Of a DNA stretch of 64,000 nucleotides, positions 11,301 through 25,655 are shown piece by piece. The notes beneath the pieces are model-generated. The model did no database searches and was not told where the DNA came from. It was given only the letters and a program-made list of their open reading frames with translations. A program made the translations under genes and the position numbers. Every line of letters begins with the position of its first letter. The stretch's first letter is position 1. The DNA comes from Phoronis australis (taxonomy: Eukaryota; Phoronida; Phoronidae), in assembly GCA_002633005.1 (NCBI GenBank), contig NMRA01000129.1, forward strand, positions 154,133 through 218,132. The letters are read 5' to 3'.

Positions 11301-12290
11301 TGCAATTGATAAACCCAACACTAAGGCTAAAATTTCGCGTTTAACTCGAAATTTCGAGTTTTTATTCGAGTTTGTCATCAAGTACAAACTTGGACTAGAA
11401 ACTCATATGCATAAACTATAATGTACTCGAGCACAGTCTAGTAATAACCTATCTTGAGTTCGCACAAACGTAGCGGAGAAATTGCCAAAAATCAAGTTCG
11501 TTTCTGGTACAAAGATTAGGCCCAGGTGGGATTACTTTATGCCTCCCGTATTTAATCACATGCGGTATTTTCAAACGAAAAAGGATGTCATTGTCTTAAA
11601 GTATCTGTCCTCTAAAGTAATGCTAAGCGCTGCTTCTGTTGTTAATAATTGGGCGTCATTTCATTTGCTACCCTTTATCTTAAGTTGTCTCTTAGCCGAA
11701 TTATTCGTGAGCGGATGAGACTTTCTTTGACCGTCTTGGTGAGGCGAGTCGTGGACGAGACGGTGTCGCCGCCTGGCGACTGACAATATAGTCGCAAATC
11801 CTACTGTTTGTTACACGTTCATGTACGTTTCAGCTAAGGTTGTCAAGTTCTCTCTGATGGCGCAAAGCTTGAGTTATGTTTTTTCACACCAAGCTACGTT
11901 CTGGCCGCGTCGCATTTTACTTTCCGCAATAATTTGTTTTCAAAAAACAGTCAAAGATGAACTCGCATGCATCATTTTAATATACGGTACTATAAGCCAT
12001 GGGTTTCCGTCAAATTATATCGAGCAATACGCTGCAGCGGCAGGAAAAGCGCCCGCAGTACGAGTAACTTTCGTATATACTGTGGTGATGCGTATAGAGG
12101 TCGACTACCAAATGAAGAAGAGCCGGACGTGTTAAGAAACGGCAAATCCCAGCAGAAAAGTGAAGCCTGGCTTTATTGAATTAAACGTAAGTTTTAATAC
12201 ACATCGGAAATAAAAAAATCAAAGCAAAAGTATTAACTCCAAATACAGTGACATCGCTGTATTACAAGCCTCCTTCAATCGATTTCAGTT
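11301..12290 (+). repeat. Duplicated 990-bp block, second copy
   Basis: Near-identical to 10309-11299 and immediately after the N. Differences are allelic in kind (single bases, homopolymer length). The ORFs that appear in both copies have no coding signal. Confidence 0.85.
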
Positions 12291-15200
12291 TTTTTTGCAT
12301 TTGAGTACAGAGTGAACTAAGCGAAGATGTCTTACTATTCCAAATCAAATTTTACAAAACATCCGTAACGCAGCTTTGTTGTACAATAATGTTTAGAACA
12401 TGTGTCGTAAAACTTAGTACCTAAAAAGTGAATAGAAAAGCTCTGAATCAGTTTTTCCAGAAAAAAAACAGAATGTTCCGGTGGTTGTAAGGAGCTGATT
12501 TACGCTCAGAATGTTATTAGAATGAACACAGAATCGTATGTGAAACTATCCTGAACGAATAAGGAACTGTACAAAACCTTTCCTTTACGAATCGTTTTAG
12601 TGTTTAAAAAGGCGTCTTTAATTTGGGCTGACTTGAGGCATTTCTACATTTCATTTGATCAACCGCCAAATTCTCTCTACACTTACCAAGTACACCTGTA
12701 CTGAGCCGAGCTATATATACCCATATATTTGTAGATGTATACATATATCTCGAAAATGACACTTCTGGTTCAGCATTCATACCATTATTAGGCGGCCGAT
12801 AGAAGTGCTACTCACGAGCCAGTCAGGATTATTAGTGTCCTCGAACTCAGTATTAATATATGAGCGAGAACGGGCAGGCTAACCAGGGAATGTGGTCTCG
12901 TGTATCATCTATTAAATTATGTATTGATAACCGGCGTGCACTATGCAGGCTTCAGGTAGGTTTTGATATAACCTGACTGTTCACGCACGAACAGCATATA
13001 CGTCAAAAGGCTATAAGCAGTACGTGCGTGTACAAGTTTCACGTTGAAAATATGTTACTTCCGTAGTCACTAAACGCAAGGCAAGTAGGTCTATTTTTGT
13101 TATTTCTGTGTACATTAGCCTGACCAGTGTCTTGTGATTTTCAGCGTCGAAGAATTGCATTCCATATTTAATTAACGATATTCATCTCGTTTCTGTTGTA
13201 TACTTCAATGATGATGATACTAATCTTTCAACTCTTTGTCCTGCTCGTCTGCAGTGGTCGGTGTGTTTCCGTGTCGTGCCTTGCTATTTATCCATCACCC
13301 ACGATCAAAGATGTGCCGCCACGTTAGACATTACATTTGTTGCCACTGGACGAAAACGATGCCTCGTAAATAAACATAAAAGCACCTCTGGGTGATTCTC
13401 GACTACATTTTGACAGCGAAATTAGAGTTAACGCGATGAAAAGGGGACCATTAGTGGTGAGCGTCTATCCAAAAAGGCACTCGTTTTGTTAAGATTTAGT
13501 CTTATAACACTATCAGTTTGCAAGTCTACAAAAAGTTAACTTATTGGATTAAAGCCAGTCATTTGAACTGTAAACGTTTTAACCCAGCACACTTTAATTA
13601 AATAGAGCGCGCAATCCTTCTGTAGAGGACTATAGAGTTCTGTTGCAAAAACGAACTCTTCCATAGAAATCTAATCATAGAATGGTCCTTTTCTTACGGA
13701 GTTCATTCGGAGCACCCTAGGAACTCAGTGGCCGAGAGAAAAATCAAACGTGGGCACCAGATCTTGCGCATGAATAGTGCGTGTCATGTTGCCAACTATG
13801 TAAGTACCCCGGCCCCTCACCATCTAGTCCCAGTAGGGCTCAAACCACCCCTCCCCGTACCCAACAGTCATTTTCTGTTTCGGCTATCTCTGGTCCATAT
13901 TAGATCATTTATGGAGTTTCGTCTTGACTGCGGAACCTTGTGAGTGAGAGATTCTTCAGGGTGAATGTGGCTCTAACGTTAATGTACGTTAATGAGATCG
14001 AGCTCGGCAAGTTTGTTAAATTTTATTACAAAACGTTACAGAGCTGTTTCATGTTTCATTATTAATTTTGCTGTGTTCAAATTTAGAATTCAGTCCTAAC
14101 AGTTGTTTATTCAATTATGTTTCAAACAATAATCATTCTGAAGGACAATTAAACGTCAATCCCTTCGAGTTTCTCTAAAATGGCGAATTTTTATGATGCC
14201 GACTGTAGATCTGTATCCAAATTTCCCACCGCCACACTGCCAAAAATGTAATCGAAAACATTGGAGATAGATGGCCATAATCTACTACTGTTCTGTTCTT
14301 CATCGGATTAAAGACACATGTCTAAACGGACCGAAACCTGGTAATATGCCGCCTAATAACATGCGTTATTTACCTAACCACGGTATTTGTTTGCCGCGCT
14401 CGGGCTGGACGTAATCGAGAATTTACGATTTCAAGAGAAAGGGGATAATTATTGGGACCACCCTCTGATAGTACAACTGGCCAACTGTTCTTGATGTTGT
14501 GTGAAAATTTTGATACGTGCCGTGCAATAGTTTTCCTCGGCAGCAGGAAAATCATCACGGGGTCGAGATATGAATCCGTGACTTCGCATTGCCGTCGAAA
14601 CTGATATCAGTGAGTTTAAGGTGTATGACCGAAGATATAAAGAGTGGCTCAGTCATCTCTGTTTCCAGAGGTGAAAGGAAAGCTGAAATTCGCGGAGATA
14701 TATAAAGTTCACACACTGTGAAATTGAAATTAAAATGGTACAAAATATGGATTGCTAGAATCACATAATTACAGCAAATATACGTGTAAGTGCATAATCT
14801 CCGGAACTATGCGCCGAAAAATGCGCTCTTCCGCATTTTTGACAGCAAGGAAATCTAGAAAATAATTTTTGTGAGCTGTTTGTCCGTCTAAACGCAGTTG
14901 AAGTTGCAAACCTACTGATTTTATTACTGAAATTATTTTTGTAAAGTTTGCCAAGAAATAAAATTTTATTCTCTAAGAAGTTTGCATTTGCCTGAGCAAG
15001 TTTGCTTAGTCAAAGGTGCATTTCACCGCTGTTTAGGTGCTAATGATATTTTCTTAAGCTATTACCACGTTCATGCGATTGTTACTTACTAGTCGCTAGC
15101 AATGAGTAGATGCGCAATTAACGAATTCGCAATTTTAAGATTGAACTAAATCTTAAAACGTTTTTGAGTGGATGATGGATATTCCACGTTCTTGTTGGTA

Positions 15201-18200
15201 ATGGAAATCTAGTCCTGTCACGGTATGGACTATCATGAGACCGATTTTTTATCTTAACTGGCTTAATTTGATTTTCAGCACGTGTTGTAAATTTTTAAAT
15301 GGCGGACATGTGCTTTCATCGAAATGGTGTATTTTCTACGAACATTTAAAATTGCCTGGACTTACACTCAATATTCGAAAGAATATACATGTAAGCCCGC
15401 AGAGACATGACCTTGTTAGCGGAAATCCGTAGTACGCGTATTGTAGCAAAACGAAACGGACAAAGTTCTCGGGTGAACTGGATTCGACAGACAACAGAAT
15501 TGATACTGGACAAGCTGGATTTTTTTACAAAATCATCCATTTCAGCCTGGCACAGTGGGAATTTGTGACCTACGAATTTTGTTTACATCGATAGCTATCT
15601 CTTTACCTGAAAGTGAAATAAAGGTAAAAGACAGTGTAATTGCCAAATCTCTAAAAATCAAGCACTAGAATCGAAAGACCAGTAAAGAGCATTTCATTGA
15701 TATATAAATTCTTAAATAAAATGTTTATGAAACACCTTGATTGAAAGCTAAGAAAATGTTTTTTGGAAACAGTTGTAGGGAACACAAATATTTTGGAAAA
15801 ATGGAAAAATTATTTGATATTTTTCTCAAAGTTTCAGACATTTTGAATTGACTTGAGCCATAACGAAATTTCCACATTCATGTTTAAAGCAAACATGGAC
15901 AATGACCGATATTACTTCAAGCTAAACTACTTGTGCAACAAAAGATCTTCGGGCAAAACCCGTACGTGGTCGCTTTTGCTTGAATTTCTCGTGAGAACTC
16001 TCGATATCTCACATCAAAAATTCGTCCACTATGGTCTTTTGAAAGGGTCACAATTTTAGTGCTGTCTAGTTTGTAGCGCACCTGGTAATTTACTGCCTTG
16101 TACTTTTTAGATTTTGGGCAATGGCCATATGTATATAGTGTATATTCCAATAAATATAAAAAACGAGAATACCAGAAACAAATTTGCAGTTGGTGTCACT
16201 TGTAAGTGTAAGATTAACATTTCTGGACAAGTGGAGTGTGAAGAACTTCTTTTGAAAAATCTAGCTAAAGATGCAAGCCGTGCTACAAAAAAAAATCTAA
16301 TTCCAAAGGACAGCGTGCTTCACAGTAACACTGAACAGTCTAGAGCAAAAGCAAAGGCGTTACATTGAACGTTTGTGCTGAATGTGAGTACACGCAATCG
16401 TGGCAACCTTTTAGTGGATTTTAAAAATTACCCTGCTGGCACTTGCTATTATGGCACACATATGATAAAGCCAAATGTATTTGATTTCCTATATTTAATT
16501 AATTATGATGTGTGCCTTTTAAGCAGCTTTTGTGCCGTTTAAGAAGCAGCTGGTAGGTTCATTTGAATTAGTAGCCAAGAAATTTCAAAATGGTGCTACA
16601 GGTTATTTATACCAGCCACAAGTCTGCTTTTTGAAAGTTTTAGTAAATTTTTATGCATTAACCGTACGCCATTTTTTCATTTGTGTTCACGAGTAGTGCC
16701 TTGCTGACCACTTTGTGATTTAAAAAATATTCCACTGGTTATAGTACATCTTTTGTTAAAGCAAAGAGGATTTGCTTTAGGCAGCTCTTAAACAATTCTG
16801 AATAATTCAAAAATTCTTTAAACTTTCGCAGCAGTGTGCGGGTTTGCGCTTAACTGTTGCTCGGCTGGCTACCACGACAATGACATACAATCAAGTTTGG
16901 TTTCTAGTGAAGGTCTCTAGCACTGCTTTTAACATGGTAACCTATTTGTAGCATGGCTGACATCAAGCCTAAAATTGGTGATCTTCAGCGTAAAAATGCC
17001 TGGTTGCCATGGTAACGACACCCATTTCAGCTTATTATTGAGGAGACAATAATTTTCACGATTCGTACTTGAAAACTTTCAAGGCCTCAGGAACGCGCTG
17101 CTGGCGAATTTAAATCCCTAAGGGCAACTGATGAAGTCTCCAGCTTTGATTTCAGCAAATGTCTGGTACATAAAGTGCGTGTTTGCTGCTTTACATGACT
17201 GCCATCAAACCTAAAATTGATGATTTTGACCGACTGACTACGTTCACGTAACCCAATTAATGATAGTTTGGCATTAGCAAAAAATTGCGGGCGTTCAGAA
17301 ACTATTTCCTTTTCTAAAGTTTAATTTTATAATATTGGAGATATTTGAGCTAAATGCACTGATTTCAGGTCCCGCTTACTACCAATCTTATAATTTTCTA
17401 ACAGTGCCACCTGGTGGTATGACGTCTCCGTATGACGTGTCCACAAAAGATTGTATCGTCGATCCACAGGCTTTGTGTAAGATAAGGGGTTGTCAAAGAT
17501 TTTAATCTTAAAAGGTGTGCAGCTTGGAAATTGAATATTTGGTCTAACTGAACAATATTTCAGTATTCTGGTAGCGTCCGAAAATGGACACGTTTTTTTA
17601 ACGCAGACGATGCCTCGTACTCTAGTTACAAAGACCGAACACTTGATTTACGTGTCTTTTTGTACCGTAGCGTGATTTTGTTTTAGCTCAGATATATCAA
17701 GCGGACTATCTGAAATTTTGGAAGTAAGCGCTGCCAATGTAGAGCTTGTGATTTACCTGTTTTACTGAGACTTAATCAACGAGGTCTCAGGTTGAGAGGC
17801 AACTGGGTCAAACTACATGTGCATTGTAAAAATACGTCGAATACAAAATGATTTTGTCGTAGTCACTTTCTCAATGCCCTGCAAGCATTATCTCTGCGTC
17901 TGAGATACACCATCTTGGACAAATTGCAATTGATGAGCAATGATTTGCATGAAGCCTGTCTGTAGTGCCAAGGTCATGGAAATATCAACATGTTTGATCG
18001 CTGATATCGACCGCGGGAATTGAAAGAATACGGCTGTTCCAGCAACTGATGCTGAGCGGAAATACAACGAGGTCTTGTCAGTGAGATGGTTCGTGATAGA
18101 ACACTAAGTGTTTGATATGAGCTATATGCACTATATATCTCGGTAATAAAAGCAACTAAGTGAATTCTTTTGTGAGGGCCTACTAAAATATTTTTGCTTC

Positions 18201-18671
18201 TCAGTTGGGGGATAGGGCAAAAATTATTCGCCTTGGGTTATTGTTTGTTGCATACATAAATATGTATGAATGTAAGCTTGTACTGATCTCATTCTGTCGA
18301 GCCAGATGTTTAGTTTTGTTGATAGTAATGCAGCTAAAAATTAGGGGGAAACTACTACCTCCCCTCCATCGCCATTATTTTCGCACCCATCATACAGTTG
18401 CTCCCAGTCCCGTCTGACATTTTGCTCCACCTCTTCCTCGTGTCCCGCCCAGGTTTCATCCGTGACACTTCAAATTATTGCGGTTCACGGGCCCTCGCGT
18501 TCATTCACTGCTTATTACGACCGACAGAATTGCACAATATTGTACGTTAACGGAATGTGTTACGTGCACTTTGTATGATATGCGATAAAACTTCCTGATT
18601 CGTTCTTTATGGTTAAAACGCCTGGACCGCGATATCAGAAATAAAGAGAATAAATTGCAATATTTAAAGTG
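12291..18671. other. 6.4 kb without a supported gene
   Basis: Examined on both strands. Only chance ORFs up to about 85 codons. A loose direct repeat, ATCAAGCCTAAAATTGGTGAT at about 16962 and ATCAAACCTAAAATTGATGAT at about 17206, is the clearest structure, plus a CTCF-like site at 17404. Confidence 0.35.
17404..17419 (-). promoter_or_regulatory. CTCF-like motif
   Basis: The minus strand reads ACCACCAGGTGGCACT, close to the bilaterian CTCF core CCASYAGRKGGC. A single motif in 64 kb could be chance. Confidence 0.25.
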
Positions 18672-19165
18672 GTTCTCTGCCACTGAAACAGAATTCAACC
18701 TGGTCACAAGGTTTTAGGGTTTGTGGGTAAAGATTTTTAATTTCTGTTGAAATCAAAGCATTTTCTGTTAGTTTCAAATTTCAAGAAAAACGATCTGTCA
18801 ACTGCTCGCCACTTCGTCGATTTTTCTCCCAAAAGGCAAAGCACGTTTGCTTATTTGATATGGCAAGACATGGACGCAACACATTTCCCTTATATGGAAA
18901 ATGTGACCTTTGACCTTGAGCGACTTCAAACAACTGACTGTGAGCGCATGCACGCGTTTATTATAAGTGAGAGGTAGATTAGAAACTCCGCTAACCACAA
19001 AGTATTTCCTTTGCACGTATTTCAAAAATCGTGAATTTTGTGACCTTTTCTGGAAATTTCTTCACAGAAGAAAGTGAATTAGTCTGTACTAGACGTTGCA
19101 AGATGGAACTTTCGTTTAAGAGATATTTTGACGAGCTTTCGCGTTCCGTGCCTCTTTAAGAGGCA
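18672..19165 (+). repeat. Dispersed repeat family B, copy 1
   Basis: About 490 bp shared with 43524-44000 and 54282-54610. Blocks: TCTGCCACTGAAACAGAATT, TTAGTTTCAAATTTCAA, AAACGATCTGTCAACTGCTC, GGCAAAGCACG, TATGGCAAGACAT, CCCTTATATGGAAAATGTGACC and TTCCGTGCCTCTTTAA. No TIRs or tail; class unknown. Confidence 0.75.
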
Positions 19166-22100
19166 GCGCACGCTATGTTACGTAAGCCCTATTACAGGCA
19201 TGGTTTGCTGTCCACAGTCACACAGATGTTACTTGAACTTTGTTATCTTGTCAGAGAGCTGAAGAACTATTGATTTCAGATTTGGTTCTGAAGTCGCCAG
19301 TAAACACTGACGGGAGCATTTGAGTTTGATGTAACCACAATTCATATGAGGATTCTGGCGGAAGGTCGATTAACATTTTAGGTGGGTGGTTTCACGGACT
19401 TCCCTGGCAATTGCACTCCCCGGGGACATTCCGCCATGTGTTCATACATTAAGTATACAATCCCTATATCAAAGCAAATGGCTCTGGCCTAACTCATATG
19501 CGTGTTTGCTTGAGATTCTATAAGAGTGTTACAGTAAAGGTAAGGAATCTTTGTTACTTCGCCCTGCAACGATAGTGTCCTGCGGGAAACGTTTACTTAT
19601 ATGAAAGAGGGAAAACGCTAGACACGGAGGAATCGTATAAAATATCCATAATACATTTCCCAAGGGCGAACACTACAGCTATTCGACCGAAATCCATCAC
19701 TTCTAACATCTCTTATTTCTACATTGAGAATCATTTGCAGATTTACGGTCTCTCCGGGGATCTCCCGTGCCATTAATCTGTAAACAGAGATCATTATGCA
19801 ATTAAATGGGGTATGTATAACTGATAATTAGAAATATTCCGTCATCTCACGCGCATTGTTTTTTTGATGAAAGTGGAATTGATTTAACCTAAAAAGTTTA
19901 TCCACAGTTGTAACGGGGTAAACTAGAATGTCCAGAATCGTCAGTGTAGGTGAGTCAGTCGGTCATAGTCGACATTGGCGAATTCTGCAGGGGTGTGTAG
20001 ACTCAAGGAACCTGAGAAAACCCAAGATCACTTAAAATCACACTAAGTCACGCCTGGCTTCCAGCACTGGCCCGATTGAAGTGATTTATCTTCATTCACG
20101 GTGTTGCGTCTGCGAAATGTAACCCCCCAAAAATGTACCCCAGAAGTTCAAAGCAGGTCCGCGTCATGATGTTTTTCGACAGAAGAGAGGGATGCGCTCC
20201 ACGCTCTCAATCACTCCTACTGGCAATAAATAGCGTGATCAAGAAATCCCGCACTGCGTTGCCAGTCTACGGTATTCACCCACAAACATGATGCTGGTCG
20301 TCAGTAGGGCAGTTAGTGTCCCCCAGTTGTGCATGCGCGCTGACAACTATTTTACCGCGTCATTCTAATGCTGGATTTACTATTTATTTATTCACTCACT
20401 CATTCAAGTCTTTCTAACAGGAAAACTACACACAACTGACTGCATAGGGCACTACATCGGCACTTATTCTCCGATGAATTCATCATTCGCGTTCGAAGCT
20501 CGTTTCTAATTCTTAGTCCATGTTGTCACGTCACTCTTTGAAAAATGTTTTGTCACTGACAAACTGCGGATAATGATGACAGAAATAAATCATCTCAACA
20601 ACGCACGCCATGTATTTTTATGACTAAGAAAAGAATTTTACGATGAACCCTCCAGAATACGTCTGGGTGTTGAATTGTTTGTACAATTCTCAATTTCTAT
20701 AATCGACAAAGTAATGATAGTAAGATCATTTACATGTCGCGTATTCACGAGTTTTGCTAATAAAACCATCAAAATCATAGTAAAAGTAAATATCTCATTG
20801 GCTGTAACTAAGCTGTCATAATACTTCAGATCGATAGAAACACAAAAATAGCTAAATAAATCAAATTGTTTCCAAGTACAAGGAAAAGCGGTTCATTGTT
20901 AACATTTGCAAGACAGTTTACACGTTTACTCTTCACCTGTGTTAAACCACAAACAAAGCTCAATTATCACATACATTTTGTGTGTAAGCGATACTTGTTT
21001 AATAATGACAATTGGGTATTTGAAATAACTAAAAAATATCACGAACACGGTGTTTTAAACCAACCCAACCCTGTCTGACAAACTATCAGTTATTTCATTG
21101 TGGAATTCGTAGTCGCTGTGCGTCATTTAACGTAGTAGTTGTATCCCCGCTTATACCAAAACTTGGCGAAACTGCTCCAGATGCCGCTTAGCCCTGATAC
21201 ATGTAAAATAAGTGTTAGTGTGAACCCAAGTTGTCCCAGAACAATTTGACAGCGAGGAAGCTTGTAGTCTAACACCCTTTCGCTTCCCTGCCTGTTTACT
21301 TTCAACTTAGTAGCGTACTCACACCCTCATCACCGGGTGCGTGAGCGTAGAATAAGCTAGTGGCCGGTAAGGTTCTAGATAATGGACAGTTTCGACAAAC
21401 GAAATTAGGCCACGTCCACCATATTTAACGTACGTTACGAAGTCCCACAAGCGCCAACGTAAATTGAACTGAAGTAATACAGCAACTGACTCCTTTCGAT
21501 GTGTTCTCAATGATACTTCACTGTAACTGTTACCTCTGTAAAAGGACTCAACGACCCCGCCCTGATCTCAGTGTCCAGCCTGCACGGGCATTTACTCAAT
21601 AATAATGATGAGCTCGCACGGTGACAATTGAGATAAATCCCTCTCACAATTACAAGAGCCGGTTTTGGAAAATAACTGTTGCATACAGCTGCATGTTCAC
21701 AATCTGAAGTTTATTAGTCTATTCAAAGACCACTTAGCCATTCTCATCAACTGATGAGCTTCATTCAGATGAGAGATCAATTTGAACAGTTACTAGCAAG
21801 GTGTCGTGGTTTTCGTAAATCACGTGTGCTGTCACTCACACATGTTCCACGACGTATTTGATTGTTCGCCTACCAGTAAAGAAAATGAAATATCTGCGAC
21901 AGGCTAGGAACGCGATTGATTTCATTTCTCTTTCAGTTGCGCTAGTTTATTCTGAAGTACCTTTCGCGGGCGCAAGGTTTTTTCCTTCAACTGATCGTAA
22001 GGTGTGTCGTTTGTTTATACATCCGGGACTTTTTCTTGTCTGTCCTGAGGCGTTGACTTGGCTCATCTGTCTGCTGCGCACTGATGGGCCAAGATGGAAG

Positions 22101-23980
22101 ACGATCCTCTTGGTCACACTTCTCCGGACCCTGATTGGCTGGAATTAATATCTTGATTGACACTTCGGAGCTATCCATTAATCACACCCAGTCTTTTAAT
22201 TGTTTGAGCTGACTATGTCAGCTGGGCCCATTATAATTTAGTTACTACGTGATATTAAAGTCCCAAGCTTAATTAGACCAAGGCGAAATCGTAAACTTCA
22301 AACTGGAATAAATGGAATTTGTGACGATGAATCTTCTTGTTGAAGAAATAAATGTAACCGTTTAGGTTCATGGCTTAATCACAAAGGCGAATTTAGGAGG
22401 GATCCTAAGAGACCGCCGGCCGGGCCCACTTCCCAACCCCTACTGGCACGACCAAAAATGTCGCCGGCATGCCGAAAACAGTGGTTACCATTCTCAATAA
22501 CTAGGTACATTGGTTAATCTAAGATGTCGTAAGGGGGTAAGGGTGGATAACGACATCCTAGATACCTCACTGTAGCTCGCCGTATCTTGATCTCACTTTT
22601 CTCGCAAGAATCTTGCTCCACTGAGAACACCTTTGGTTCTGTAATGCGGGAGCGAACCGGAAGCAGCGAAGTATTACACTCGCTTATTGTTATCACTTTC
22701 TCGCAAGTTATGATTCTGGTTACCATGCGCGCGCAGACTCACTTTCTCCTTTCCCAGTGTTCCAAACACCCTGCAATTTAAGCGGAGTGGTAAAATCGCA
22801 GCATTTTTTTCCTAAAAATCACGAAAGTTGCATTTCACAGCTGTTACGTTGAATTCTTAACCGAAGTGCTCTGTAGTACGCATCATGAAAATGACTTTAA
22901 ACTTAAGACAGAAATTCGCTCTTACGCTACCACTGACTTCACGAGCGCTGAACACATGTTTGCATTGTAGTTAAGTAATGAGCGTGTCACTGTTTCAAAA
23001 CAATTCATAGAAATTGTCTCGGTTACTAGCTGTTACTTCCCATTTTTGCTCGAATAAGGCTTAAACATTTTGCAGAAATAGTTACGCTGAGAGTGCATGT
23101 ACGACCAAATTTCTGCCTTAAGTCACTTTTCATAAAACGGACCCCTGGGGCTTGAACACATTACCACGCTCATCCGGCGTTGCGGCAATTTATGTCTCAG
23201 GCAGTGCGTATACATTCGCCATTTTTCAATTCGCAATTTTAGGATTGCCCAACCCTAGCATGCTCTGGAGCGTTTTCTTGAGTCGCTGTAATGGTCTTCT
23301 TGTTACAGAAATAGAATTCATTCCCGTTAAGGAATATTGCGAGACCGATTTTACGAGAGTAAACGGCTTAATTTGATTCTCGTTTTGTAGCCAGCTAACA
23401 GAGCGATGTACGTCTTGAAGATTTGTTACTGCGTAAAATATCGTTTTTAATTAAACCATCCAAATTGGCTTCCAGGTCAGTTTTATTTAATTCTCTTCTG
23501 ATAAAAGCGTAGGACTATGACCGAAAGAAGAACTTCAATGGGATTCATTAGTGCCTTATGAATTACTAATATAGAGCCCGTGCAAGATTGTTTCAGGTAT
23601 ATATTACAAAATAAATCAATCACATATCCTTGCGGCTACTCAGTGTTATGACAATTCAACTTACGTCCTGAAAATTAAATCAAATTCCTGCTCGGGGGAT
23701 CGACAGAGTTTGCCAAAGAACAATAGTGCCGTTCCGGCATAGTCTAATTGAACATTATTTTTTCATGTCAAATAACATATTATGTAATTATAAAAATGTC
23801 GATCATGCCTTTGGTTTCTGTTGTTATGACGTTAAATAATAGCACACGTGACAACAAATTTTACAATGAAGCAAGAGGCAAACACGAAGGCAACATTAGG
23901 TGTGACTAAACTCGAACGGCAAAATTTGAATTTACTAAAGAAGAATATTCCCGCTCTAGATTATTCACATCAACTAAACA
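19166..23980. other. 4.8 kb without a supported gene
   Basis: No gene or repeat family I can name. GTGTAGACTCAAGGAACC...AAACCCAAGATCAC at about 19995 resembles the interior of the 39754 foldback. Confidence 0.35.
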
Positions 23981-24333
23981 TATTAAAAAGGATAGCAAAT
24001 CCGGTTTTGGCCCATTAACAGACCGTAAAAACGACTTTCCCGTCCAGATCTCTGAAACGAAATTATGTTCTGTAATCTTCAATAACCCTCAAAAGTTTGG
24101 AGGAAATTTTGAAAACTCCTACCAAAGACTACTAAACGTGCGAGCGAATTACACGGCAACTGTGGGAAAAGACCACCCACCAAGTACCGTAACGCCCAAT
24201 TTGTGAAATAGGGGGTATGAGTTTTTAGCTGATTCCTTCTTTCATCTTTAAAGGTTGACGCCAGTGATGCATTAGCAGGTGACAGAACAAGGATTGGTTG
24301 AAATCATCAAAACAGGGTTTAGTATCCTTTTTC
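23981..24333. mobile_element. MITE, GGATACTAAACCC family, copy 2
   Basis: The left end TTAAAAAGGATAGCAAATCC and right end GGGTTTAGTATCCTTTTTC are inverted copies. The interior AATTACACGGCAACTGTGGG and GACCACCCACCAAG is shared with copy 3. Apparent ORFs over it are by chance. Confidence 0.8.
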
Positions 24334-25585
24334 AGCAATTCCAACAGCATAACAAAATGGAGCGAGCTAATCGTGATAATGAAGTATTGGCGTGTTTTTG
24401 AAAAGATGAGAACTTGCGCATTCTTATATGAGGTTGTTTGTGCTAAAACAGAATCGAGTCGGTTATCCTGTACTTTTTGTCTCATTTCATGGAAAACGCG
24501 AAGGTCGTCAAAGTAAAATAACAAGAAAAATAACGGTGTAACTTTTTAACAGCAGCAAAAACGCTGAAATTTCAGATACTCAAATTTTTTAATTAATCCG
24601 AATTAAGAAAACCAGTAACCATAGATTAGCCGTAAAAACAGAAAAATGGCATCGTTCAAGGAAATTAATCCGTTTTAAAAAAGATTTCAATCGCTAATTA
24701 TACTTGCAGTGCCATTTCATCCCGGGCAAACTTCCTCTGTTTAGGCGGCTTAAAAAAAAATTCGATGACCCCCATTTTGTTTTGCAGATTTTCAGTGCGC
24801 AAAGACAAAAATACTGCGTATCTTTTTTTAAAAAATCAACGTTAAAAATAACCTGTGTCGAACTCCCTCAATATCATAAAAACGACTATTTCAAAGCATC
24901 TGAAAAACGCCCTTCATATAAACGTGTGATTCGAGATTGTGGCCATTTTATCAGATCGCACCATTTTGGACTGTAGGACGGCAGCGAATGTTTTAAAAAA
25001 CATCACATGAAATTGAGAGCTGTTTCTTGGAATTTCCAGTGCATGCCTGGAATAGATATAACTGATGAGTGTTATTAATTATATGTACCCGCGTAAGACT
25101 ATCATTCGAGCTGATGGATTGTGCTGAAATCCAAAAGCTCTTTGGAAGACGTTGATATTTTGGAACCGATCGATTAACGATTATACTGGATTTGTTCTAC
25201 TTAGGGGACATGCCTACGATTGTCGAATTCCTGCGTATATTAACTTACGCGTGTTTCTACTAATCGTTCGAAAGTATTGATCTAGTTCACGTTCCGATTT
25301 TGGGTTGAACTGCCAGAAACCCAATGACAATAGCTGAAACGTACATGTAGATCACTGGATGATCGTTTTTTGCAGGCGAAAATGAATTTTTTGATTGTCG
25401 CTTAATGAGATAGCCTTTTTGAAGTTATTAGCTTTGACCAGAGCTATAAAGCAATAAAATCTGTCGTTTTTTAATGTTACTTCAAATCGCCCATTCTAGT
25501 CGTAGTCTGCCAGATATTCATTGTTATGAAGGCCGATGCCTTTGCCATTTAAATACTCTTAAAAAGTCTGCTAATGAACGCGTGG
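24334..25585. other. Non-coding stretch
   Basis: Nothing seen beyond chance ORFs. Confidence 0.35.
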
Positions 25586-25655
25586 GACTTAACTATGTGG
25601 TAGAGCGTTCGGCTGGAAATGCGGAGGTAGTGTGTTCAATTGTGCGCTACTACGA
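25586..25655 (+). pseudogene. tRNA-like pseudogene or SINE head
   Basis: AACTATGTGGTAGAGCGTTC matches a tRNA D-arm/A box. GGCTGGAAATGC stands where an anticodon arm would be, and GTGTTCAATTGTGC is a degenerate B box. The acceptor and T stems have decayed. tRNAscan with pseudogene scoring would settle it. Confidence 0.4.

Noticed and set aside
18747-18977. 76-codon ORF in family B repeat as a conserved protein
   Set aside because: The 43.5-kb copy is open for part of the way but the 54.3-kb copy has an in-frame stop, so selection on a protein is not supported.
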